From Agrobacterium larrymoorei (GTDB lineage: Bacteria; Pseudomonadota; Alphaproteobacteria; Rhizobiales; Rhizobiaceae): 64,000 bases of DNA. This document shows positions 9,601 through 16,714 of this stretch, piece by piece. Positions within the stretch are counted from its first letter, which is position 1; each line of letters begins with the position of its first letter. The notes beneath the pieces are model-generated. The model searched no databases, was not told where the DNA came from, and was given only the letters and a program-made list of their open reading frames with translations. The stretch spans positions 186,001 to 250,000 of the forward strand of contig NZ_JAUTBL010000001.1 of the NCBI RefSeq assembly GCF_030819275.1. Reading direction: 5' to 3'. The translations under genes and the position numbers were made by a program.

Positions 9601-10028
9601 GGACGATCCTTCAGCTTGACGCGGCAGCCACGATCCCGGCAAACTATGTGTCGGACCCCGCCACCAGACTCAATCTCTACGCCAAGCTCTCCCGCGCCTC
9701 GAACCTCGCGGAGATAGATGATCTCAAAGAAGAGTTTGAAGACCGGTTCGGTGAATTGCCTTCAGAGGTCCTCATCCTGCTGCGAACAAGCCGCCTTCAG
9801 CTAATTGCGGCGCGCCTCGGCATATCGAAGCTCGAGGCTGGACCAAAGGCGCTCGCATTGACCTTCACACAGAGGACACCAGCCAAGGTTCTCGCACATC
9901 TCACGAAAAAGGCTGGAGCAATGCAACGGGACGACAGGCTGATCTTCCAGATTTCGAGCGATCGCGGCGAAGAGCAGTTGAAACAGTTCGAGCAGATCCT
10001 GGCGGAAGCGCAAACGAGGGTAAAGTAA
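6696..10028 (+). CDS. Mfd-like transcription-repair coupling helicase
   Basis: Up to 1110 residues. The start is uncertain: GTG 6696, or ATG 6708, 6717 or 6723; the basic KKKRT stretch follows all of them. Order of parts: UvrB-like N-terminal region (FPPWDCLPYDRVPPS), CarD-like RNA-polymerase-interaction domain near residue 455 (VVHEDHGVGVL), helicase Walker A near 602 (GDVGFGKTEVAL), DEEHRFG near 700, motif VI LRGRVGRSG near 870, and a C-terminal TRCF-type domain. Mfd displaces stalled RNA polymerase and recruits UvrA. Canonical Mfd is about 1150-1170 residues, so this is near full length. On a replicon rich in accessory genes it is more likely a second copy than the housekeeping mfd, which I cannot check here. 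A palindromic repeat follows 4 bases after the stop. Confidence 0.85.
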   Translation: MKLLMKEMLMDVSASRPKKKRTATPNPIPQPIKPLKLPPGFVATRLAALITQSKNPLCYVAASEGDADRIAEAISALFPKINHVVFPPWDCLPYDRVPPSRHCMGRRMDALRIWTKEGSDRRLLLTSLEALLQRVPPEDLIAESVFELDVGTPFDRDAFMDFIRRTGYTEEGVADDPGELVARDGVIDIYPAGAPGPMRIVLDENDTVIELHGFNHLSQRTESSLEKVAIGPASEVIKGEEVSEGADLSTGIIETSLIRQYDVMPSVFDLLGEASLILGQGIDDRLAHHLEIIDDARQAHIDFHASDAPSRRSFYLDRSEWAEHTGRLRIETLNVDAGYELPTKTYEADYRKSVTKFAQDALQEQKKVVIADNGKRAEALYRRLEKVAESTDGPVAQWDDVLRAAPGTLMQIACNLQEGFVDTRHGVVVVAAPDEAMADTTSHQLLAEPELQIGDVVVHEDHGVGVLKDLKTIMVENVSRDAARLEYRDGDSILVPMQEFDKLWRYGSEPDAISLDRLHTEAWSKKRQKIAEDILSTARHLSKIAKHRQSSPAETFTPARSQFAAFTRRFPFAETRDQSKAINDVLADLASGRAMNRLVCGDVGFGKTEVALRAAAAVALSGGQVAVVAPTTVLARQHFQTFAQRFEGTGISVGLLSRLVKPGDAKQTKAALADGTIGVVVATQAIFAKDVRFARLGLLIVDEEHRFGLKEKSAMAKLAPSLHTLMMSATPIPRTLQSAMVGVQEVSLLTTPPLRRRPVRTSLAAFDRASMRTGLMREHRRGGQSFVVVPRIEDIEGVEAILKSIVPDLSVKVAHGRMPAVKIDETIVGFARGDGDILLATNIIENGLDVPRANTMFIWHPERFGLAQLHQLRGRVGRSGAQGRATLLLEEGSDLGEDAMSRLSTLVESDRLGSGLAISVRDLDLRGGGDIAGDDQAGHMRVIGVGLYQKLLAGAVAKLGKKPSPFPPRTILQLDAAATIPANYVSDPATRLNLYAKLSRASNLAEIDDLKEEFEDRFGELPSEVLILLRTSRLQLIAARLGISKLEAGPKALALTFTQRTPAKVLAHLTKKAGAMQRDDRLIFQISSDRGEEQLKQFEQILAEAQTRVK

Positions 10029-10032
10029 GAGC

Positions 10033-10076
10033 TAGAGCGTTTCCATTTATAAAGGAAACGCTCAAAATGCGCTCTA
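10033..10076. repeat. 44-nt palindromic repeat, copy 1
   Basis: TAGAGCG opens and CGCTCTA closes the element. Inside, GAGCGTTTCC and GGAAACGCTC form a 10-bp stem that competes with the outer pairing. It has the same length and end sequences as copies at 35731-35774 and 43951-43994, but a different core. It may also terminate the Mfd-like transcript. Confidence 0.65.
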
Positions 10077-10163
10077 CGGTCGACGTTGCTTCGCCAATGT
10101 GCGCCAGGTTATCAGTAGCATTCGCGAAATGTCACGATTTAGGTTAAGCAGCTAACTTCCTGA

Positions 10164-11189
10164 TCAGGAAACAGAAACTGGCTTCGACCTCATCATGTTT
10201 GCTGTTGCCGGATCGGCTCGGCGGCAGAGCCTTGGCGGCAATCCCTTCATGATAAGCTCGACATCCGCAACGGCCATCGAACCCAAGGCATAGAAAGCGT
10301 CGCGCGTGCCGCCCGTCCTGTGAGCCGAGAGAAGAACACCAGGTGCTTGACGCACAGGATCGTCTGGACCGACGGGCTCCTCCGGAAACACATCCGTCGC
10401 CACCCTGATGTGGCCCGATGCTGCAGCCTCAATCATCGCCGGAAAGTCAACGACGTCAGCACGGCTCATCAGCAAGAATGCCGCGCCCGGCTTCATCGAG
10501 GCAAATTCCTTCTTGCCGAGAAACCCCTCGTTTTCGCTGGTCACACTGGCAAAGACGAAAACCACCTGGCTTTCGCGCAGGACGTCATCGAGCGTCGATG
10601 GCAGACAATCAAGTCGCTCGACGATCTCTTTTGGAAGCCAGGGATCGAACACGCGGACCGTGTTTCTAAAGGGCCGAATAAGCTCTCGCAATTCACGACC
10701 AAGATCCCCGAAACCGATGATACCCACCGGCGCTCCGGCAAAACGGAATGTCTCCGCATTACCCTCTAGCCCATAATGCTCGGTTCCCTGCCTGAACGCG
10801 CGATCCGCCGCGGTAATGCCGCGCGCTAGGTCAAGCGCCATGGCAAGCGACGCTTCCGCAACCGGTGACGCGAAAGCCGAGGCCGGTGTGATGACCCATA
10901 TGCCTCGCTCGACACAGGCCTGGTAATCGATGTTCGGGAGAAAATTCGATTCCACATTTATGATCGCCTTCAATCGCGGCGCCCGATCCAAACGTTCCCT
11001 TGGCATATCCGTCTGGCCGAAAATCAAAACCGTGTCAGGAAGATAGCGCTCCACCTCTTCGGCAGGCATCTGGCGGTCTTCGGATACGATCACCTCACCG
11101 AGCGCCTCCAGCCGGGCTCGAACGGAAGGCTCCATGATCAGGTCCAGCGTCCTCGGCAATGGATCGACCAGTATGATATTGCGGCTCAT
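10164..11189 (-). CDS. D-2-hydroxyacid dehydrogenase, NAD-binding
   Basis: A protein of 341 residues from ATG 11189, which follows GGAGGAAACG directly; the open frame runs further upstream but lacks a site. The Rossmann motif GFGDLG is near the middle (GIIGFGDLGRELREL). The family's catalytic set is visible as Arg in SRADVV, Glu in FPEEP and His in SAHRTGG. Such enzymes reduce 2-keto acids or oxidise D-2-hydroxyacids in the cytoplasm; the substrate cannot be read from sequence. Neighbours give no pathway. It is a separate unit from the DUF4394 gene upstream, which has its own terminator. Confidence 0.82.
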   Translation of the reverse strand: MSRNIILVDPLPRTLDLIMEPSVRARLEALGEVIVSEDRQMPAEEVERYLPDTVLIFGQTDMPRERLDRAPRLKAIINVESNFLPNIDYQACVERGIWVITPASAFASPVAEASLAMALDLARGITAADRAFRQGTEHYGLEGNAETFRFAGAPVGIIGFGDLGRELRELIRPFRNTVRVFDPWLPKEIVERLDCLPSTLDDVLRESQVVFVFASVTSENEGFLGKKEFASMKPGAAFLLMSRADVVDFPAMIEAAASGHIRVATDVFPEEPVGPDDPVRQAPGVLLSAHRTGGTRDAFYALGSMAVADVELIMKGLPPRLCRRADPATANMMRSKPVSVS

Positions 11190-11322
11190 CGTTTCCTCCC
11201 TCGAGAATCGCGTGAGCAGCAGATTAGCGTGAACACCCCCTCGACGGGCAAGCTCAATTCGGCAATGATTCCGGTCGAAAACTATGAGTGCCGATTTCAC
11301 GTCTCAACCCCATAAGAACCAT

Positions 11323-11352
11323 GGGAGCAGACAGATGATGCTGTCTGCTCCC
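11323..11352 (-). terminator. Terminator of the DUF4394 gene
   Basis: A perfect 12-bp stem, GGGAGCAGACAG with CTGTCTGCTCCC, around a 6-base loop. It lies 8 bases past the DUF4394 stop and before the hydroxyacid dehydrogenase start. No long T-run. Confidence 0.7.
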
Positions 11353-11359
11353 TCCTTGC

Positions 11360-12148
11360 TTACATCGCCGGCAGAACGGCGATGTCTCTCACTTCATTCT
11401 CCAGGCCGGTGATCGCGCCGATTTCGGTCGCTTTGCCGGTTTCCAGATTGACGGTGTAGAGCATCTTGTTTGCCACGAGGTAGGCGGTGTTTTTCCCGCC
11501 TTCCATGCCCTGAACATCGAAGGCATAGGTCGCCGGCTTATCCTTGAGGCCAAGCTTACCGATCGCCTTCAGCGTCCCATCATTCGGTTTGGTTTGCTGG
11601 ATCAACGCGCCGATGGTGGCGTCGATATTGTACATAGCCGTCTTTTCCGGCTTTCCGATGGAGTTCGTATAGGCGGCCGCGACGATGTTCGGCGTCTCTG
11701 CCTTGTGCATATCGCCTTCCTCGAAGGCGAGCGTGCCGTCGACCGTCACTGCGCCCGTGTCCGGGTGAACCCGGTGGTTGGTGGTGCCGGTCATAAAACG
11801 CAGGCGATCGGCCATGGGATTGAAATCGACCACTACTGGCGCGTCGGTAATTGTCAGCATCTTGTCCATCTTGGCGATATCGCTTGCAGCACCCGTCTCC
11901 AGATTAATGCTGACAATGCGATGATCAGGCGTAACACCGATAACGGTCTTGTTGCCGGGGCGATAATCGATGCCGACGAGCTTGTCGACGCCTGTTACGT
12001 CCATTGTCTTCGATACGGCGGGCTTTTCCGTGTAGAACATGACGAGCGTCTTATCGCCGCTCAATCCAAGTATCGGTGCTGCCAGCGCGGATGTCGAAGT
12101 AGCGATGACGGATATGGAGGCTGCCAAAGCGAAACGAATAGTCTGCAT
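11360..12148 (-). CDS. DUF4394 domain secreted protein
   Basis: A protein of 262 residues from ATG 12148 (GGGAGAAG just upstream). It has a signal peptide (MQTIRFALAAS... cleavage after ALA near residue 21). The body contains repeated segments such as LVGIDYRPGNKTVIGVTPDHRIVSIN and FNPMADRLRFMTG, typical of DUF4394 proteins, which have a propeller-like repeat. The function is unknown. It is divergent from an ECF sigma/anti-sigma pair, an arrangement I know from other rhizobia, so it is probably a target of that sigma factor. It is monocistronic, closed by the 12-bp hairpin. Confidence 0.8.
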   Translation of the reverse strand: MQTIRFALAASISVIATSTSALAAPILGLSGDKTLVMFYTEKPAVSKTMDVTGVDKLVGIDYRPGNKTVIGVTPDHRIVSINLETGAASDIAKMDKMLTITDAPVVVDFNPMADRLRFMTGTTNHRVHPDTGAVTVDGTLAFEEGDMHKAETPNIVAAAYTNSIGKPEKTAMYNIDATIGALIQQTKPNDGTLKAIGKLGLKDKPATYAFDVQGMEGGKNTAYLVANKMLYTVNLETGKATEIGAITGLENEVRDIAVLPAM

Positions 12149-12217
12149 AATCTTCTCCCGTGCGTTTGAATTCGAAGAAGGATTCGCCACATGGCTCTGA
12201 ACCCTTCATCTTGGAGA

Positions 12218-12298
12218 CACCCCGGATGATGCGATTGGATGCAGCAGGAGAAAATTTTTTTTGAGAGATGCATCTAACAGCCGTCGACACGGGTATAG
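12218..12298. promoter_or_regulatory. Possible pair of divergent ECF-type promoters
   Basis: On the plus strand GCATCTAA (12270-12277) is followed by GGGTATAG at 12291. On the minus strand GCATCCAA (12242 down to 12235) is followed by GGGGTGTC starting at 12223. From GCATC to GGGT the distance is 21 and 20 bases. A shared motif facing both ways fits an ECF factor that controls itself and the DUF4394 gene. This is pattern recognition only. Confidence 0.35.
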
Positions 12299-12342
12299 CT
12301 TGAAAAGCAACGGGTTTACCTTTCCGGTCGGAGGAGACGGGT

Positions 12343-12897
12343 TTGACAGTGATGGGCTCCATGCCGATTGATCTCGAAAAGGCCCTCGATCGCTGCGCCA
12401 AAGGCGACCGTCTGGCATTGCGGCAAATATTCGATCAGGAAGCTGGCAAACTTATCGCGGTTGCCCAACGTATCGTTAGACGTCGTGAGCTTGCCGAAGA
12501 GGTGGTGCAAGACGCATTTATCCGCATCTGGACGCACGCCCATCAATACCGCTCCGATAGCGGTTCGGCGCGCGGCTGGATTTATGCCATCGTCCGCAAC
12601 AGAGCGCTCAACCTGCTGCGCGACGGTAGACGAGAACACTCAGTCGAAGACGTTGAAGCGCTTCGCGATGATCAGCAGGCGGATGAGATTATGGCGGCCT
12701 GGCATCGTCTGGATCGCAATTCGCGCCTATACGAGTGCCTCGGTACATTGGACGCCACCAAGCGCCAAGGCATCCTGATGGCCTATGTCGGGGGCTATTC
12801 TCATGGCGAGATCGCCGGCCGGTTGCGCATACCGCTCGGCACCACAAAATCCTGGATCAGGCGTGGACTGTCGGCGCTGCGGGAGTGTCTGGCATGA
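12343..12897 (+). CDS. ECF RNA polymerase sigma factor
   Basis: Up to 184 residues. TTG 12343 sits 6 bases after GGAGGAG; GTG 12349 and ATG 12352 or 12361 are alternatives. Region 2 shows AEEVVQDAFIRIW and the WIYAIVRNRALNLLR helix. Region 4 shows GGYSHGEIAGRLRIPLGTTKSWIRRGL, the -35 binding helix-turn-helix. This is the SigK/RpoE-like group. The stop overlaps the anti-sigma start by ATGA, so the two are co-translated. It probably drives its own operon and the divergent DUF4394 gene; the inducing signal is unknown. Confidence 0.88.
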   Translation: MTVMGSMPIDLEKALDRCAKGDRLALRQIFDQEAGKLIAVAQRIVRRRELAEEVVQDAFIRIWTHAHQYRSDSGSARGWIYAIVRNRALNLLRDGRREHSVEDVEALRDDQQADEIMAAWHRLDRNSRLYECLGTLDATKRQGILMAYVGGYSHGEIAGRLRIPLGTTKSWIRRGLSALRECLA

Positions 12898-13592
12898 CCT
12901 ATGACCGCAAGGATGTGCTCAATCTTGCCGACGAATATGTGCTCGGGTTACTCGACGCAGTTGAGGCCGGAGAGATCGAGGATTCCATGAAACGTGATCC
13001 CGAACTACAGGCCGCGATCGCAGCAAGCAGGGATCGGTTCCTGCCACTCGACACGGGACTTGCGCCTCAATCGGTGAGTGAAGACCTTTGGCAGCGCATC
13101 GAGTCCGCCCTACCCCAACAAGAGAAGCCTGCCACCGCTCTGCCGGTCGCGAATGACAATGGTGTACGGCGCTGGAAGTTTGCAGCGTTCACCTCGCTTG
13201 CAGCCTCTCTGATCCTCGCTGTTGGACTTATCTACAGCCTCACTAGAACAGTGGAACCGCTGGTCATTGCGGTGCTGGTCAACGATGCCGGCGAGGTTCA
13301 GGCCGTTGTCGAGGATTTCGGCAATGACGAAGCGTCTGTCCGGCTGCTGGCCGATTTCGCCGTTCCACGCGACAAGACGATCCAGGTCTGGACCTTGCCG
13401 TCCCGTGATGTCGGACCCGTCTCACTCGGTCTGCTTGAGGGCGTGCGCTCGGCGCGCCTGCAAGGGCCAGCGCTTCCAAGACCACGCGCCGATCAACTTT
13501 ATGAGCTGACGCTCGAGCAGGCAGGCGGCTCACCGACAGGCCGTCCAACGGGACCGATCCTGGCGAAGGGATTTGCACGCATGCCGCGCTAG
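12894..13592 (+). CDS. Membrane anti-sigma factor (RskA-type)
   Basis: A protein of 232 residues from ATG 12894, overlapping the sigma gene stop by four bases. The N-terminus (LADEYVLGLLDAVEAGEIE) is the usual opening of RskA-type anti-sigma proteins and would bind the sigma factor. A single membrane helix follows at about residues 98-120 (FAAFTSLAASLILAVGLIYS). The periplasmic C-terminal part ends with the segment typical of the RskA domain (GRPTGPILAKGFARMPR). No zinc-binding HxxxCxxC motif is present. Release of the sigma factor presumably follows proteolysis or a conformational signal, as in the family. Confidence 0.82.
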   Translation: MTYDRKDVLNLADEYVLGLLDAVEAGEIEDSMKRDPELQAAIAASRDRFLPLDTGLAPQSVSEDLWQRIESALPQQEKPATALPVANDNGVRRWKFAAFTSLAASLILAVGLIYSLTRTVEPLVIAVLVNDAGEVQAVVEDFGNDEASVRLLADFAVPRDKTIQVWTLPSRDVGPVSLGLLEGVRSARLQGPALPRPRADQLYELTLEQAGGSPTGRPTGPILAKGFARMPR

Positions 13593-13684
13593 CACTTCGC
13601 TGCCAAATCGAACCCCGGATGGAACTTGGGCCTCTTACATTCTAAGCTGAATGATGCTTCCGCATGTACTGAAGAAGAGGCCAA

Positions 13685-13710
13685 TGGCGAATCCGCGTTT
13701 GGATCCGCCA
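13685..13710. terminator. Bidirectional hairpin between convergent genes
   Basis: TGGCGAATCC and GGATCCGCCA pair with one A-C mismatch around GCGTTT. It lies between the ends of the anti-sigma gene and the minus-strand epimerase gene, and may stop both. Confidence 0.45.
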
Positions 13711-13742
13711 TCATGTTTAGCTCGTGATCAGATGCGCCTAGC

Positions 13743-14636
13743 CTATCTTGTCACATAGCGCTTCCAGGGATGCTCTTCTTTGAACCCTAGAACTTCTCGC
13801 GCTTTGCGATTGGACAGCGGCGCTTCGTCCCTTCCCATTTCACGCGTCACAGGCGTATTGGGAGCATATCTAGCGAGGAATTCCGCCGTCGGCAGATCGG
13901 CCGTAATGGTGTCGTTGACCGCGTTGAACACCTGAAAGCCCAGTCCATCTTTCTCGATACAGAGATGAACAATCTCGCCAAGATCGCGCGCATCGATGTA
14001 GCTCCAGGCATTGCGTTTGCGAGACATCGGGTTGTCGATGAAGGCCGGAAAGTTGCTGTACTCATGCGGCTCGATCACATTGCCGATGCGCAGGGCGTAG
14101 ATATCGGCCTTGTATCGCATAGCGAAGGCGCGTGCCGTCTTCTCGTTCACCAGCTTGGAGAGACCATAGCTGTCCATCGGGTCGATATCGTAATCCTCTT
14201 CCAGAGGGAACGAATGGAAGTCCTTGTCTCCTTCGGCAAAGCACACGCCATAGGTCGTCTCGCTGGAAGCAATGATGACTTTGCGAACGCCGAGCTTCAT
14301 CGCAGCTTCGATGACATTGTATGTGCCGACCACATTGGCCTGAAATGTCTTGTTGTCAGGCTCGATCAACACACGAGGGATCGCCGCGAAGTGCACGACG
14401 GCATCGGGCGCCGAAGGCAGAGCGCCGTTTTCAAAACCTTCGAAACCATTATGCGTCGTCAGTGCATTGAAGACCTGACCGCTATCGGTGACATCCGCGA
14501 TCAGCGTGTTCACTCCTGGTAAGTCCAAGGGCTTCAAATCGATATTGAGGACGGAGTATCCCTTTTCCAGAAGCTTGGGAACGGCATGGCGTCCAGCCTT
14601 GCCTGTGCCACCGGTGAAAACGATGCGTTTGGTCAT
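13743..14636 (-). CDS. NAD-dependent epimerase/dehydratase (extended SDR)
   Basis: A protein of 297 residues from ATG 14636, with GAGG shortly before it. It opens with KRIVFTGGTGKAGRHAV, the TGGxGxxG nucleotide-binding motif. The catalytic YxxxK is YGLSK in DSYGLSKLVNEK, with an SS pair upstream (IASSETTYG). C-terminal segments (SYIDARDLGEIVHLCIE) are typical of sugar-nucleotide or uronate-type epimerases. The product is cytoplasmic; the substrate is not deducible. Upstream on the same strand is a LysR gene with its stop 178 bases away, so the two might be co-transcribed, but no evidence decides that. Confidence 0.78.
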   Translation of the reverse strand: MTKRIVFTGGTGKAGRHAVPKLLEKGYSVLNIDLKPLDLPGVNTLIADVTDSGQVFNALTTHNGFEGFENGALPSAPDAVVHFAAIPRVLIEPDNKTFQANVVGTYNVIEAAMKLGVRKVIIASSETTYGVCFAEGDKDFHSFPLEEDYDIDPMDSYGLSKLVNEKTARAFAMRYKADIYALRIGNVIEPHEYSNFPAFIDNPMSRKRNAWSYIDARDLGEIVHLCIEKDGLGFQVFNAVNDTITADLPTAEFLARYAPNTPVTREMGRDEAPLSNRKAREVLGFKEEHPWKRYVTR

Positions 14637-14814
14637 GTCTTGCCTCCTCTTGCAACTCCCGCGCCTCTCGATGGCGATCGCTACGAATCTGATCGCGGCC
14701 ACCGTTTGCGCCCGCTATACATACGACATTAAGTCCCGCCTCCGCGCAACGCAGGAAATTGAAAGCAAACTTAATCGTGATCTTCCAGTCACTTAAAAAA
14801 CTTTATAAAGGCAA

Positions 14815-15726
14815 TCACAACGTTCCCAACGCGCTTCTGTTCAGCAGCTTTGCCACCCAATCCACAAAGACACGAACCTTGTTGGTCACGTGTCTGGTCT
14901 GCGGGTAGACGATATAGATCGGCATGGGCTCGCTTTTCCATTCAGGCAAAACACGCACCAACTTTCCCTCTTTAATCTCGTCCCTTATCGAGAACGGCAC
15001 CAGTTGCCCGACCCCCATTCCGGCAACCACAGCATGCTGATAGGTTCTCGCATCATTCGCGGACACGATATACCGCGGACTGATTTCAACTGAACGGGTA
15101 CCATTGTCGAAGGCCATGCTCATGACTTGGCCGGCATTGGCGTTCAAGTACCCAACACAGTGATGATCGACCTCAAGGTCTTCAGGTGTCTGCGGCATAC
15201 CAAACCGCTCGATGTAAGCGGGTGCGGCAACAGTGAGAAAGTCGAGTTCCGAGACTTTTCGAGCGATCAGCGACTGGTCGCGCAGGGTCCCCACGCGCAA
15301 GGCACAGTCCACGTTTTCGGCGATGTAATCGACCAGACGATCTCCGACACCGATGTCGAGCCGGATCTGTGGGAAGCGCTGGTGGAAATCGCAAAGGTTG
15401 GGAATGATGATCTCGTCAGCGAACATCCCGGCCATTTCCACACGCAGGCGACCAGAAGGCTGGACATTGGCGCTTGAAACGCTACCATCCAACTCGTCGA
15501 TCTCCGCCAGAATTTGCGTTGCCCGCTCGTAATAAAGAGCGCCATCCGTGGTCACCATCACGCGGCGCGTCGTTCGGTTGAGCAAGGTCGTGCGCAAATG
15601 CGCCTCAAGCCCTTGCACCATGTTCGTCACGGTCGTCTTGGGAATGTTCAAGGCATTTGCAGCTTTCGTGAAGTTCCCTGTTTCAACGACCCGCGCGAAT
15701 GCCCGCATCGCAGCCAGCTGATCCAT
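14815..15726 (-). CDS. LysR-family transcriptional regulator
   Basis: A protein of 303 residues. A winged helix-turn-helix occupies residues 1-60 (FARVVETGNFTKAANALNIPKTTVTNMVQGLE), followed by the two-lobed effector-binding domain (GRLRVEMAG... to LVRVLPEW). It is divergent from the hydrolase/RND efflux genes, so it is a likely regulator of the efflux operon. A 9-base direct repeat in the shared gap may be its binding site. The effector is unknown. Confidence 0.87.
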   Translation of the reverse strand: MDQLAAMRAFARVVETGNFTKAANALNIPKTTVTNMVQGLEAHLRTTLLNRTTRRVMVTTDGALYYERATQILAEIDELDGSVSSANVQPSGRLRVEMAGMFADEIIIPNLCDFHQRFPQIRLDIGVGDRLVDYIAENVDCALRVGTLRDQSLIARKVSELDFLTVAAPAYIERFGMPQTPEDLEVDHHCVGYLNANAGQVMSMAFDNGTRSVEISPRYIVSANDARTYQHAVVAGMGVGQLVPFSIRDEIKEGKLVRVLPEWKSEPMPIYIVYPQTRHVTNKVRVFVDWVAKLLNRSALGTL

Positions 15727-15751
15727 CCTGCCACCTCGCGTTATTGTCCGT

Positions 15752-15780
15752 GAATTTGGAATAGTGTTTTCGAATTTGGA
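15752..15780. promoter_or_regulatory. Direct repeat GAATTTGGA x2, possible LysR site
   Basis: GAATTTGGA occurs at 15752-15760 and again at 15772-15780, 20 bases apart, two helical turns. It lies between the LysR start and the divergent hydrolase start. LysR dimers often contact sites one to three turns apart; binding here is inference. Confidence 0.4.
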
Positions 15781-15864
15781 TGCTTGCGCAACTTATCCCG
15801 AACAATATATCAATATTAGAAAGCACTACAAGAGACATAGACAGAGTCTCTGAAGGAAACGACG

Positions 15865-16664
15865 ATGGACACCCGGTGGCACCAAATGGAGACGAGCGGC
15901 ACAGCGTGCACGTCCCTCTCCGTGCGTGTCTACAGCAACGAAGGCAAGGTGCGCACGCCGCCGCTGGTCCTTTATCTCAGAGGTGGCTCCTTTCTGGCAG
16001 AAGGGGCGCGCAGTGTGAGGAGCTACCAGTCGCGAAAGCGCTTGCCGAAAGTGGAGCGGTGGTCATTGAGGCGGATTACAGCACCGGCTCCTGCAATGAG
16101 TTTCCGGCTGTGATCGATCGGGCTTTCGATGCGCTGGATTGTCTGAGCAATAGCCGCAAGCAGTATGGCAGTGCGAAGTCCCTGCTGTTCGTGGCCGGCG
16201 AAGAGGCAGGCGGCAATGTCGCTGCGGGCTTGGCTTTGAAGGCGCGCGATCGGATGCCGGGTAAATTGGCAGGGCAGATTTTACTGTCGCCGATGATCGA
16301 TCCGTTGATGGCGTCGACGTCTTTCAGGGATGCCGACAAGATCGGGATGCGGCAGCGTTGGGCGGAAGGCTGGAGCCGGTATTTGGCAAAGGCCTGTGGG
16401 GTGGCCCACCCTTATGCGGCACCCTGCCAGTGTACGAGGCTAGACCGAGTGGCACCGGCTCTCATTTTTACTGCTGAGGACGACCCTTTGCGGGACGAGA
16501 CTGTCAATTACGCCGGGCGCCTGCGTGATGCAGGAATACAGGTTCGGCTCCATGTTTTCCCTGCTGGCTCCAACTGGACAGGGCTTTATCGAGGTGAAGG
16601 TGGCAAATGGCTTCCGGCTGTTTGCAATGAATTTTCGGGTTTTGTTCAAGACCTAAAGCACTAG
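15865..16664 (+). pseudogene. Alpha/beta hydrolase-like gene broken by a frameshift
   Basis: The gene starts at ATG 15865 after GAAGGAAAC. The first frame gives PPLVLYLRGGSFLAEGARS, the N-terminal half of a hormone-sensitive-lipase type hydrolase. Near 16000-16025 the homology moves to another frame (ELPVAKALAESGAVVIEADYS) and runs to the stop at 16662-16664. So a single-base indel splits the gene, or the assembly has an error. The oxyanion HGG is RGG, and the nucleophile motif GDSAGG reads GEEAGG, with Glu for the catalytic Ser. Even a repaired protein might not be an esterase. It is the first gene of the unit with the efflux pump; downstream genes have their own ribosome sites and are intact. 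Confidence 0.7.
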
Positions 16665-16714
16665 CATTTAAGACAATCACTGATCGGCTTCCTCACGAAG
16701 CCAAGGAGTATCCC

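Noticed and set aside
15995..16030. Programmed ribosomal frameshift in the hydrolase gene
   Set aside because: No slippery heptamer or following pseudoknot was seen; a simple indel or assembly error is more likely.
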